A program made the position numbers and the translations under genes. Shown here one piece after another: positions 1-10,100 of a stretch of DNA of 64,000 nt. How positions within the stretch are numbered: the stretch's first letter is position 1; each line of letters opens with the position of its first letter. The notes under the pieces were generated by a model that worked only from the letters and a program-made list of their open reading frames with translations, made no database searches and was not told where the DNA came from. This stretch comes from Mycteria americana (taxonomy: Eukaryota; Chordata; Aves; Ciconiiformes; Ciconiidae), in contig NC_134373.1 of the NCBI RefSeq assembly GCF_035582795.1, forward strand, positions 26,630,501-26,694,500, written 5' to 3'.

Positions 1-179
1 TACCCGCCAGGCCCTCCCCTCTGCCCGGTCCCGACCCACCCGCCCAGGCCTCTGGCACGGCCCTGCCCCCGCCAGCCAGCGCCCCCCGCCCCTCCCTCAG
101 TCCGCGGCCCCGTCCCGGCCCCGCCGCCCCCGTCCCTGCCCCCGCCCCGGTCACGCCCGGCCCGGCCCGGCGTCCCTAC

Positions 180-253
180 CCGGCGGCCGCGCCCTCGAAC
201 TTGAGCGTGAGGGTCTCCTCGATGATGCGGTTGTTGACCTCGAGCAGGATCAT
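180..253 (-). CDS. ARPC2: ARPC2 coding exon 1 (gene continues left of window)
   Basis: First coding exon of the p34 subunit of the Arp2/3 complex, which with ARPC4 forms the structural core that contacts the mother actin filament. The ATG (positions 253-251) opens MILLEVNNRIIEETLTLKFE followed by GAAA and two bases of a Gly codon, then a GTAGGG donor. Known ARPC2 proteins start with the same residues apart from small changes (LALKFEN in mammals). The exon holds 24 codons plus 2 nt (phase 2). The rest of the gene lies to the left, outside the window. Positions 1-179 are the start of intron 1, very C-rich. The long minus-strand open frame upstream of the ATG is an artefact of the G-rich repeat. 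Confidence 0.93.
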
Positions 254-480
254 GTCGGTGCCGGGGAGGGGAGGGGCTCTCAGGGCGCCGAGGCCGGAGG
301 GAGCCGAGCCCGCTGCGCGCACCGGGGACCCGCCCGAGCCTGCGCCGCCGCTTCCGCTCTCGCGCCCGCGCGTCACTTCCGGCCCCGGCCGCGGCGGAGC
401 CGGCAGGCGGCGGCGCAGGCGCTCCCGCCCCTTCCGCCCCGCCCTCCGCGCTGACGTCACGGGATGCCCCGCCCATCTGC
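254..480 (-). promoter_or_regulatory. ARPC2 promoter / CpG island with CRE and ETS sites
   Basis: CpG-dense sequence immediately upstream of the ARPC2 start codon. It holds a perfect palindromic CRE (TGACGTCA, 452-459), an ETS motif CACTTCCGG (374-382), and several GC boxes (CCGCCCC near 434-443 and 466-474). There is no TATA box. This is the usual make-up of a housekeeping promoter. The transcription start cannot be placed from sequence alone. Confidence 0.75.
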
Positions 481-611
481 CCGCCGCGGGGGGGAGAGGG
501 GGCGCGCCGGGGGAGCGGGGTACAGCGGGGGTGCCCCCAAATGGGGGGGGGCACGGGCAGAGGGGTACCCCGGGGGGCTGGAGGATGCCCCAGGGTATGG
601 GGGTCCCCCCA

Positions 612-1018
612 GTTGGGGGGGCCCAGGGATCCGGGGTGCGCCTGGGGCAAGGGGGTCCCCGAAAGTGTGGAGGTGTCCCCGGGGATCTGGGGTGCGCCTG
701 GGGCAAGGGGGTCCCCGAAAGTGTGGAGGTGCCCCCGGGGATATGGGGTGTGCCTGGGGCATGAGGGGTCCCCAAAAGTGTGGAGGTGCCCCCGGGGATA
801 TGGGGTGCGCCTGGGGCATGAGGGGTCCCCAAAAGTGTGGAGGTGCCCCCGGGGATCTGGGGTGCGCCTGGGGCAAGGGGGTCCCCGAAAGTGTGGAGGT
901 GCCCCCGGGGATCTGGGGTGCGCCTGGGGCAAGGGGGTCCCCGAAAGTGTGGAGGTGCCCCCGGGGATATGGGGTGCGCCTGGGGCATGAGGGGTCCCCA
1001 AAAGTGTGGAGGTGCCCA
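612..1018. repeat. 56-57 bp G-rich minisatellite, 7 copies
   Basis: The phrase GGGGTGCGCCTGGGGC (GTGTGCC in one copy) starts at 633, 689, 745, 802, 859, 915 and 971, giving periods of 56, 56, 57, 57, 56 and 56 bp. The 57 bp copies have ATGAGGGG where the 56 bp copies have AAGGGGG. Unit identity is very high, suggesting recent expansion or homogenisation. Open frames on both strands here are repeat artefacts. Confidence 0.95.
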
Positions 1019-1700
1019 GGGGACAGCGGTACCCCAGGCAGATGTGGGTGTGCCCCAGAGTATGGGGGTCTGCACAAGAATGGGATGCTCCAGGGATATG
1101 GGGGTGCTCCGGGGATATAGGGGTGTCCACAGGGAAAAAGGGCGTCCCGTGGGCTGGATGATCCCAGGGTTATGGGACCCGAAAAGCAGGGGTGGCCCCC
1201 AGGGGACAGGGGTGACCCAGGGTGATGGGAGGATGCCCCAAAGGGATGGGGGTCCCCAAAAGCGTGGGAGTGCCCCAGGGAATAGTGCCACCCTCGGAGG
1301 GCTGTCAGGGTGCCCTGGAGCTGGGGGGGGGGGGTGCCCAAAACTTTGGGGGTGCCCCAGAAGAGCATGGGGATGTCCCCAGGGAACAGGAGTGTTCTTG
1401 GAGCTGTGGTGATGCCCCAGGGGTATGATGGTGCCCTACAACTGTACGGGTGCCCCCAGGAACAGAGGTCCCCCAAAAGTGTGGGGTACCCCTAAAACTC
1501 ACAGGCACCCAAAAGCTGTGGGGTTGGGGGTGCCCCAAGGGTTTGGGGTGCCCCAGAGGGACAGGGTGCCCAGAGTGTGCCCAGGGGTGCGGGCTTCCCC
1601 CAAAGGCAATAGGGATGCTCAGGGGAGTAGGGGTGCCCCAGGGTTACGGGGGTGCCGGGGCCGGAGGGGTCCCCCCGAGTCTGCGTGGCTGGTGCGGGCG
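1019..1700. repeat. Degenerate G-rich repeat field
   Basis: Loosely periodic GGGGTGCCCCAGGG-like phrases every 20-35 bp with many runs of 4-10 G continue the minisatellite as a decayed array. No gene signal is seen. Potential for G-quadruplexes on the plus strand is high. Confidence 0.7.
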
Positions 1701-2235
1701 CACGGCTCTGCCTGACAGCACGGCTCGGCTCAGCACAGCTCGGCACAGCCAGGGTGGGAGGGACATGGGGCTCTGCTCTGGGGGGTCCCCCACAGCACCC
1801 CCCAACAGGGGCAAGCCAGCCCCGCAGTGCCCCTGTGCCCCCCAAAATCCCGGTGCCAACCCCCAATCTATCAATGGGGAAACTGAGGCACAGAGCCTTG
1901 CCCTGCCTTCGCCCACTGGCCTGCCCGCCAAAACCCCCACGGCCCTGGGGGGCCTCCGCTCTCCCGGGGGGGCTGCAGCACCCGGGGGGGCCTTGAAGGG
2001 GAGCCCCCCACCCACTGGGGGCCTGGGGACATGGTGGAGACCCTCGGCTGGAGACCCCTGGGGTGCACTCGGGGTGCACGCCAGTGTCACCCGCTGCCTG
2101 GTGGCCCAGGACACCCTGGGGCAGGAGGGTGGTGGGGGTCTGCAGGCTCCCCCCCCGGCCCTGGGGAAGGCGTCCTGGGGGGGCCAGGGAAGGGTCCTTT
2201 CTGGCTGTCACTTCCCCTTCACACTGGGAGAAGGT
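1701..2235. other. Upstream non-coding region with a SINE-like relic
   Basis: No gene is seen. Positions 1857-1895 (CCCCAATCTATCAATGGGGAA...CTGAGGCACAGAG) match the reverse complement of the conserved MIR core (CTCTGTGCCTCAGTTTCC..CAT). The rest is GC-rich unique sequence. Confidence 0.5.
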
Positions 2236-2320
2236 TTTGCAACCTCGCTTCCTCCCTGGGCGGCATAAAGCGGGCGGTGGAGGGAAGGGGTGCCGGGAGG
2301 CGGCACGGCGGCGCACGCAG
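2236..2320 (+). promoter_or_regulatory. Candidate promoter and non-coding first exon of the chemokine receptor
   Basis: The CDS at 4364 begins 5 nt after a perfect splice acceptor (CTCCACAG ending at 4358), so a 5'UTR exon must exist upstream. A candidate donor is GCGCACGCAG|GTGAGGG (exon end 2320). About 57 nt earlier is a TATA-like CATAAAG (2264-2270), preceded by TTTTGCAACC (C/EBP-like) and CGCTTCCTCC (ETS/PU.1-like on the minus strand), the combination seen in myeloid promoters. This gives a short exon of about 28 nt and an intron of about 2 kb. The promoter is inferred; only the acceptor is strongly supported. Confidence 0.4.
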
Positions 2321-4358
2321 GTGAGGGACCCTCCGGCTGGCCTGGTGGGACCCCCGGGCCTGGCACTGCCCCGCGTCCCACCAACCTCCTCGCCGGAGCC
2401 CTTTGGGGGTGACGCCTGGATTCGCCCCGTGCCCAGGTGCTCCTGGTGACAACCTGCTTGGGACAGGGAGAAGACCCCGGAGTTGACGGGCCAGCGAGGG
2501 CAGCGAGTGGTGAGTCCCCAGGGTGTTCCACCGGGGACTGGGGCTTTCCTCGGGCATCGCCAGCCCCCCAGCAGCCGGCTGAGCCTCCTCACATGTGGAG
2601 CAGGCTGGACTGGGGGCCGGGGTGGGCTGCTCCGGACGCCCGAGCGGCTGCCTGGTGCGGGGGGAGCGGGAGGTGGCGGGTGGGGGCACCCAGGGCTGTG
2701 CTCAGGGCTCATCTGGGGTGCAAACCCCCCGCGGTCCTCGGGGACATCGGCCATGGGTGCCCCGGGGGGAAAGTGCCCGCTCCCATTTCCTCACCCAGCG
2801 ATGAGCCGGGAGGGTGCTTCCCCACGGCGTGTCCCTTCTTCCTCCCTGAGGGGACCCCCAGGGCCACCCTGGTGTCCCTCAGCCCTTCCAGGGTCAGGAG
2901 GGGAAATGGGGTGCTGCTTGTTCCCCCCAGTCGGGCTGGCTGTGGGGTACCCGCGGGTGGGGGATACGCGGCCCCAGAGGAACCGCTGGGATTTTGGAGT
3001 GGGGAGGCAGAAAGAAGCAGCCAAAAATGGACGGAGGGGAAGCGCTGGTGTCCGGCTCTGTCCCGTGCCCGCGGTGGCCCCACCCGGGCGTACCTTCCCC
3101 CATTGGCACCAGCCGTGTCCCCGGCCGCGGTCCTCTGGGGTGCTGGGGCATCACCATCCCAGCATCACCATCCCGGGATCACCACCCCAGGGTCAGCATC
3201 CCGGGATCACTGCAGGAGCGGGGCCGGCAGAGCCGGGGAGGGATTTTTCCAGGCAGGGGCACCAGCCCAGCTGCAGGGGGGAATCCCCGCTGGGCAGAAA
3301 GGGAAAGTTGCTCTTAGGGAGGGTTTGGGTTCAAACGGGGCCAGTTCGGGGCCAGTTTGGGGCCAGGAACTCCCCAGCACTGCAGTGTCTCAGCACCCCC
3401 AGGCAGCCCTGGCATCGCCAAGCCCCGGAGGGGCTCAGGGGCTTCGAAACAGGGCAGAGGGGTGAAACTGGAGTGAAACGAGAGTCCGGATCCGTACTGG
3501 GAGAAGGCTGAAACCCAATGGTCTTTGGGGAGGCAGGGACAGAGCAGGGTGTCCTACACGTGAGGAAACAGGAAGAGCGACTGTCACCTGTGATTTCCCC
3601 ATTGCGGCCGAGCACGGGGAGCATGGGGATGCCCAGCAGCGCCCGTCTGAGCAACAGGAAAACCAGAGATGTGAAATATTTCCAAAGCTGCCTGCAAAGG
3701 GTGACACGTCTTTCCGTCCAGGGGATGAAACCACTCACAACAGGGGGAAGAAGGGCCTGAAACCACCTTCAGACCTTCTCGAGTGGCTCCTGTCCTGGGC
3801 ACCATGACCACAGCCTCGCTGATGGCTGGGGTGGCAGGAGGGGCTGCTCCAGCAGCGATGCTTGAGGGGATGGAGAGGCTGGAGAGATCCAGAGGTGCTT
3901 GAAGGACTTTGGAGGTGCCTGAGGGGCCCTGAGATGCCCAAAGAACTCGGAGGCTTTTGAAGGACCCACAGAAACCAGGGGGACCCAGGGATGCTGGAAG
4001 GGCCAGGTGTCTCCTGGAGGGATGTGATGGGGGAGCCCCCCAACCCGAGAAGAGGTGGCTGGTCTGTGGGGGAACCCTTTCCTCCATGGGGGACAGGGAA
4101 GGGACAGGGTTGGGGTGAAGCGGAGCAGACCGAGGGGTGCTGGGGGTGTTGTACAAGGGGACGTATGAAGGACAGTGTCCCCCTGCAGCACTGCCCATTA
4201 CCTGGCACAGTGTGGATACAGTGGAGCGACAGAGGGGGGCTGCCCTCTGGCTGGGAGGGGACCTGGTGGGCAAAGGAGATGCCAGGGGACCCAGACGCTG
4301 TCACCCCTGGCCCACACCACCCTCCCACCCCACACTCATGCTGCTTTGTGCTCCACAG
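2321..4358 (+). other. Putative 5'UTR intron of the chemokine receptor
   Basis: No coding signal. It contains a short imperfect repeat of ATCACCATCCC/GGGATCAC units (3148-3213). A less GC-rich stretch at 3500-3750 has GTGATTTCCCC and AACAGGAAG-type motifs that could bind NF-kB/ETS factors. It ends in a polypyrimidine-poor but consensus acceptor at 4358. Confidence 0.4.
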
Positions 4359-4363
4359 GCAAA

Positions 4364-5440
4364 ATGGATTCCTTCTCCTTCAATGGGGATTTGTCCAACC
4401 TCTTCTCCCTCTACAACTACACCTATGACTACAGCACGGCCATGCCTGACACTGCTATCTCCTCTGCCCCGTGCCGGCCCGACAGCTCCGTCCTCAACAA
4501 GTACCTGGTCGTGGTGATCTACTGCCTCGTCTTCATCCTCAGCGTGGTGGGGAACGGGCTGGTGGTGCTGGTGGTGACCTCCAGCCACACCAACCGCTCT
4601 GTCACCGACATCTACCTGCTCAACCTGGCCGTGGCCGACCTGCTTTTTGCCCTCACCCTGCCGCTCTGGGCCGCCTACCGAGCCCACGAGTGGGTCTTCG
4701 GCACCGTGATGTGCAAAGCCATCTCCATGCTGCAGGAGGCCAACTTCTACAGCGGCATCCTGCTGCTGGCCTGCATCAGTGTGGACCGCTACCTGGCCAT
4801 CGTCTATGCCACCCGGGCCGCCACCGAGAAGAGGCACTGGGTGAAGTTTGTCTGCTTGGGCATCTGGGGCTTCTCCGTGCTGCTCTCCCTGCCCGTGCTG
4901 CTCTTCCGCGAGGCTTTCCCCTCACCCAGCAATGGCACCGTGTGCTATGAGCGCATCGGCGGCGAGGACACAGCCAAGTGGCGGGTCGTGCTGAGGGTCC
5001 TGCCGCAGACCTTTGGCTTTGCTCTGCCCCTCCTGGTGATGCTCTTCTGCTACGGCGTCACTATCCACACTCTCCTGCAGACCAAGAACACCCAGAAGCA
5101 GCGGGCCATGAAGGTCATCTTTGCTGTCGTGCTGGTCTTCCTCATCTGCTGGCTGCCCTACAACATCACGTTGGTGAGCGACACCCTCATGAGGACGCGG
5201 GCCATTGCTGAGACCTGTGAGAGGAGGAACCGCATCGACACGGCCCTCTCCGTTACGCAGGTCCTGGGCTTCGCCCACAGCTGCATCAACCCCATCATCT
5301 ACGCCTTCATCGGGCAGAAGTTTCGCAACAGCTTCCTCAAGATCCTGGCGCAGCATGGGCTCATCAGCAAGGACGCTGTGGCCCGCTACGGCCGCACCTC
5401 CTATGCCTCCACCTCCGGCAACACCTCCACCACCCTCTGA
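4364..5440 (+). CDS. CXCR1/CXCR2: CXCR1/CXCR2-type chemokine receptor (IL-8 receptor), single coding exon
   Basis: A class A GPCR of 358 residues (human CXCR2 360, CXCR1 350) for ELR+ CXC chemokines such as IL-8, acting through Gi in granulocyte chemotaxis. Visible: a short N-terminus with NYTYDY (residues 18-23; glycosylation and tyrosine-sulfation potential); seven membrane segments; TM2 [19 protein letters not shown]; disulfide cysteines C117/C194 and C37/C285; DRYLAIV at 141; CWLPYN at 262; [12 protein letters not shown] at 309; and C-tail HGLISKD...TSTTL, a PDZ-type terminus as in CXCR2. The start was chosen at 4364 because it follows the acceptor and gives the family length; upstream in-frame codons are intronic. 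Synteny (ARPC2 on one side, RUFY4 on the other) agrees. Whether the orthologue should be named CXCR1 or CXCR2 is unclear, since the tail has traits of both. Confidence 0.95.
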   Translation: MDSFSFNGDLSNLFSLYNYTYDYSTAMPDTAISSAPCRPDSSVLNKYLVVVIYCLVFILSVVGNGLVVLVVTSSHTNRSVTDIYLLNLAVADLLFALTLPLWAAYRAHEWVFGTVMCKAISMLQEANFYSGILLLACISVDRYLAIVYATRAATEKRHWVKFVCLGIWGFSVLLSLPVLLFREAFPSPSNGTVCYERIGGEDTAKWRVVLRVLPQTFGFALPLLVMLFCYGVTIHTLLQTKNTQKQRAMKVIFAVVLVFLICWLPYNITLVSDTLMRTRAIAETCERRNRIDTALSVTQVLGFAHSCINPIIYAFIGQKFRNSFLKILAQHGLISKDAVARYGRTSYASTSGNTSTTL

Positions 5441-5760
5441 GCCCTGGTGGGACACAACCCTCGCAGCTCCCAGCAGGTCCCAGCACCCCATGCACCCCAG
5501 CATCCTTGCCCAGCCCCCTGGGATGTGGGTGGTGATGCCACGGGGATGGGCAGGGCCACCACTGGATGCTGGACCCTGGCTGGAAGGGGGCTTGGGCGGC
5601 AAGGGGGTAGGACCCCATTGTCAGGGGAGCAATGCCAAGCACCGCCCGCCCTCCCTGCTCTTTGGGGCAGAGCCTGTGACTTCAGGGACCCCGCAACCCC
5701 ACTGTGGCGATGGTATTCGTGGCCGATGGCTGTCCACCAATAAAGCAGTTGGCGGGCTGG
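5441..5760 (+). terminator. 3'UTR and poly(A) signal of the chemokine receptor
   Basis: A canonical AATAAA hexamer lies at 5739-5744, 299 nt after the stop codon. It is followed by TTGGCGGGCTGGT and then GT-rich sequence, as expected for a cleavage site near 5760. Confidence 0.8.
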
Positions 5761-7089
5761 TCACCCAGGTCTGGCTCCTCTTTGCCATGGGGAGGGAGAC
5801 GGCGGGATGGGGCCAGGGCACATCTTTGGGGACGGTGGGTCCTGGGCTCCCCACCTCAGTGCCAAAGCGGCGGTGCCAGCTGAGCCCGGCGAGGTGCGGT
5901 TAACCCTGCTTCCAGGCCAGGGAAGGGCTGTTGGCCAAGAGGCTGTTGCAGCGGGTGCAGCATCCTGTGCATCCCCAGAGGGGACCCAAACACAGGTCTC
6001 GCTCCCCTAGCCGCCCAGCTAGGTCCTGACACTTTCCCGGTGTGGGGGTCTCTGTGTAGTGTCCGTCCCACCTGGGGACAAAGCCACCCCCTTCCCGACC
6101 CTGATCCAAGCCCCAGTGGAGCAAATCACTGCAAGATCCCTGGGCAGCCCCTCGCCGACACCGAGCCAGCCCTGTGACCTCTGCCTGAAGGGTGCCAGCA
6201 CCCGGGGCACTCCCTGCCTCCCCCAGTGCTGCGGTGCCAGGACATCGTTGTGCAAAGGGCTGGGAACCTGTCCCTTACACAACCAGGACGTTTCCGCCCT
6301 GGCTTGGGCAACTGGGCCTGGCAGCGGACTGGGGTAGAGGGGCTGAAGAGGGGACTGTGACCCTGCTGGGGTTCCCCCTGCCACCCTGTGTGCCAGGTAT
6401 CAGGGTGCCTGCCCCAGTGTGCCCAAGCATCTCTCCATGGGGGTCCTGTACTGCTCCTCCATCCCCCTGATCCAGGCTCCCGGGAGTCCTTAACCATGGG
6501 GGCATCAGTGGGTGCCAGCCGTGTGCTGGCTCGTGGGTGGGTACAGGGGTCACCTGGCACACATGTGGGGAGCCCTGGGGACTCGGGGCTGGGCAGGGTC
6601 AGCGGGGGTGCTGGGCAGGGACAGCCCATCACCTTTGCATCTGGGAAACCTCTTGCATAAGCGGTTCCTTGCAGCCTGGCAGGAAGCCGGGTCTGTTGGC
6701 CAAGAGCCGTCTCCCCTGCCCACTGCTGCCTCCCCGCTGTGGGATGGGGCAGATGATGGCTCAGCCTGGCTGCAGCTGGGACACCCCTTATGGGGACGGT
6801 TCCCCCCAGGAGGGCTCAGACACCCCCATACCGGCATCCCCCCACCCTGCACCCAGCCTGGGGGTCAATCCGGCAATGACCGATAGATGACACAGGAGCC
6901 ACAGGGGTAGTAAGAGCAGGTTGTTTTCCTCTCTGTGGACCAGCCACAAGAAAGACAGGTCTCAAACACGGAACATCAGGCAGCAGGACCTGCCTGCCGA
7001 CCCCGGACACCTGGGTCCCCTGTAAGTCCGAGAGGAGGCAGCCAGGGCAGGGGGTGTCCCAGGCACGGCGTGAGGGCTGTGGTCTTGGC
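5761..7089. other. Convergent intergenic region (receptor 3' end / RUFY4 3' end)
   Basis: No gene is supported. The minus-strand 3'UTR of RUFY4 should occupy the right part (about 6900-7089), but I see no TTTATT or TTTAAT (minus-strand poly(A) hexamer) here, so its end is undefined. GGACACCTGGGTCCCC near 7006 resembles the B-box part of tRNA-derived SINEs. Confidence 0.4.
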
Positions 7090-7192
7090 TCATGTAGCCT
7101 GTGGGTGCCTTTGCTGGTAGCAAAGCAGGCAGCAGCGGCCCTGCTTGCCCGCGTCCACGGAGCACGCGTGGCACACCTTGCCCTGGCACAGC
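7090..7192 (-). CDS. RUFY4: RUFY4 exon 10 (second half of FYVE-like finger, stop)
   Basis: 33 codons plus TGA: (R)[20 protein letters not shown], then [13 protein letters not shown]. Cys 729, 734, 737, 748 and 751 complete the eight-cysteine CX2C-X12-CX2C-X4-CX2C-CX2C pattern. The human protein has LLCHACSMDYKKRDRCCPPC here. Confidence 0.95.
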
Positions 7193-10100
7193 CTGCCAAG
7201 AGAGCAGGTGGTGAGAGCTGTGCCATGCCGGTGCCACCCCCAGTGCCCCCCATCATAGCCCACCTGCAGCTGTACCGCCGGGAGAGGAGGCGGAAATCCT
7301 TGTGGCAGCGGGCACACAGCCCTGCATCGCGGGGTGCCGGGCTGGGCATCGGGGTATCGATGCCCTCTGTCTTCTGCCACAGAGCATCCTTCTCTCTGTG
7401 GGAGCGGACAGGTCAGCCCCGGCAGGAGTGTGCCTGGCAGCAGTGGTCCGGGAGCGTGCCCTGGCACTCCAGACCCACAGTGGGCACCCAAGTCTCCCCC
7501 TGGGTCTCCCGAGGTGGTGTGTGGGATTTTCCTGGGCTCTGGTGCCCTCCTCTGGGGCAAAAGGGTTTGCCCCCCCCCCCCCCCCATGCGTGGCCCCACA
7601 CCGGTGGGGTCCCCGGCGCTCTCACCGCAGCAGCTCCAGCAGCCGCCCCTTCATGTCGCGGATGAGCTCCTGCTGCCGTGCCTGCTCGGCGCCGCGCGTG
7701 GCCTCCCGCTCCAGGGCCTCCCGCTGTGCCCGCTGCAGCGCCGATGCCCAGCGCTCCCCGTCCTGCCGGGCCCTGGCGTGGGGCAGTGGGGAGATGGACC
7801 CCTGTCCCTCAGCTGGCCGTCTCTCCATCCCTCCCTCCCTCCCTCTCTCTCTCTCTCTGCTGCCCATCCATCCCCAAGCTGGCTCCCCATCCTCACAGCC
7901 ACCTTGCCATCTGCCGGGCCAGCCACCCATCTGTTTCCCCGCTGTTCATCCGTCCTTCCCCACACCCGTCCCTCTGTCCGTCTGCCCACCTGTCCATCCA
8001 TCTACTCGCCCCAAATTCATCCCTCCATCCCTCTGTGGGCCCACCCATCAACTTACTCACCCCAAGTTCATCCCTCCATCCGTCTACACGCCCCAAATTC
8101 ATTCTTCCACCCCTCTGCCCGCCCACCCCTCCACCCACCTATCAGTCCCCAAACTGATGCGTCCCTCCAGCCCTCCCTCCCCAAAGCCTTCCTTCCCTCC
8201 CCCTGGGGGAGGGTCCGAGTGGGGCATCACGGGGGGTCCCTGGGGAAACCCTGTGGCGGGTGGAGATGGGGGGACCCGCTGTGGGGTGGGGGGCGGTGGG
8301 GACGGGGGTCCCTGCCCGACCTGCCGAGCTGCTCCTGCAGCCGCGCCACCTCCTGCCGCTGGGCCTGGAGCTGCTGCCGGCTCTGCCGGGCCTCCTCCCG
8401 CGCCGCGGCGGCCAGCGCGGCCAGGCGCTGCGGGAGAGCGGGGGCTCAGCCCGGGCCCGGCCCCCCCGCCCCTCCGCCCGCTCCCCGCGGCCCTCGCCCG
8501 TACCGTGGCCATGCCGGCGGCCGTGCCGGGCTCCTCCTGCGCCCGGGAGTCCGGCGGGGGCTCCTGGGGGCCGCGGGCGAGCTCCAGCGCCCGCCGCAGC
8601 ACCTCCTCCACCGCGGCCGCCTCGCCCGGGGCACCGGCATCCTCCGGCGCGTCCGTCCGTCCCGCCGCCGCCAGCGCCGCCTGGCAGCCCCGCAGGCGCG
8701 AAGCCAGCGCCGCCGCCTCCGCCAGCGCCCCGGCCAGCCGGGCGCCCCGCTCCTCCGCCGCCTCCCGCCAGCCCCGCGCCTCCTCCTGCGCCCGCGCCAG
8801 CGCCCCCGGGCCCCCCGCTGCCACCGCCGCCGCCAGCGCCCGCCCCAGGAAGGCGTTGGTCTCCCGCAGCGCCTCGGCCTCGCGCGCCCGCAGCCGGGCC
8901 CGCCGGGCGCCGGCCTCCTCCCGCCGCCGGTGCCTCCGCTCCTCCCGCGCCAGCCGGGCCGCCAGCGCCCGCCGCGCCGCCTCCCGCTGCCCCAGCTCGG
9001 CCCGCAGCTGGGACACCAGCGCCCGCAGGGACGCCTCCGTCCCGCCCGGCTGCCCGGGCACCGGCGGCGGGGAGCCGGGCACGCACCCCGTGCCGGGCGG
9101 CGGGGACGTGCCAGGCTCCCCGTCGCCGCCGGGCCGGGGTGCTTCGCCGGTGCCGCGGGCGTCCTCCAGCTCCTCCGCATCCCCGTCCTCCACCTCCTTC
9201 TCGTCCTCCTCCAGCTCCTCTTCATCCTCCTCTTCCGTGTCCTTCTCCACCTCCTCTTCATCCTCCTCTTCCGTGTCCTTCTCCAGCTCCTCTTCATCCT
9301 CCTCTTCCATGTCCTTCTCCACCTCCTCTTCATCCTCCTCTTCCATGTCCTTCTCCACCTCCACGTCCTCCTCCATGTCCTCCACCTCCTCTTCGTCCTC
9401 GTCCTCCTCCTCATCCTTCTCCACCTCCTCTTCACCCTCCTCTTCCACATCCTTCTCCACCTCCACACCCTCCACCTGCTCTTCATCCTCATCCTCCTCC
9501 TCATCCTTCACCTCCCCTTCATCCTCTTCCACGTCCTTCTTCACCTCCACGTCCTCCACATCCCCCTCCACATCCTCCACCTCTACACCCCCTGCCCGCA
9601 GGGCAGCCAAGGCGGGTGGGCATGGGTGGGCTGGCACCCCACGGGGTGCCGCGGTGGGATGGGCGATGCCATCGGGCCATCCATGTGCCCCAGTGCCGGT
9701 ATCGTCTGTCTGTGGGGCCGTCTTTGCTGGGCTGCTCCTGGCCACGGGGCTGGGCCGTACCAGTGTCCTAGAGGGGACACGGGGCTCAGGGCCACCAGGT
9801 CACCCCCAGGATGAGCAGGGCACCGCCACCCTCCCGCAGGGCTCCCTGGGCACAGCCAGCCTTTGGGGGTAGAGAGGGCAGCGGGACTGGTGACACCGGG
9901 TGGCACCTGGTGACAGGGGACCAGGGATGCTGGTGCCACCAGCCTGGGCACCGACAGAGCAGGTGGCACCCAGAGACCCCCGTGGTGGTGGCAGGGGGGA
10001 TTGGGGGCTGCGTGTGTGCTTGTGGCAGTGCATGCACACGAGTGCGAGCGGCAGAGCAGGCGTGAGTGTGCCAGAGTGGCTGTGTGCATGAGTGCCCCCC

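Noticed and set aside
176-1476. Pro-rich minus frames across the G-rich minisatellite
   Set aside because: Pure translation of a tandem repeat; the only real coding part is the ARPC2 exon at 180-253.
8142-9504. Arg- or Gly-rich minus-strand frames overlapping RUFY4 exon 6
   Set aside because: Alternative frames of the same exon; only one frame connects in phase to the RUN and FYVE exons.
7302-9872. Two roughly 830-860 codon plus-strand open frames with Ser- and Leu-rich repeats
   Set aside because: They are the complement of RUFY4 exon 6-9 and the acidic minisatellite; the minus strand has matching splice sites and a recognisable protein.
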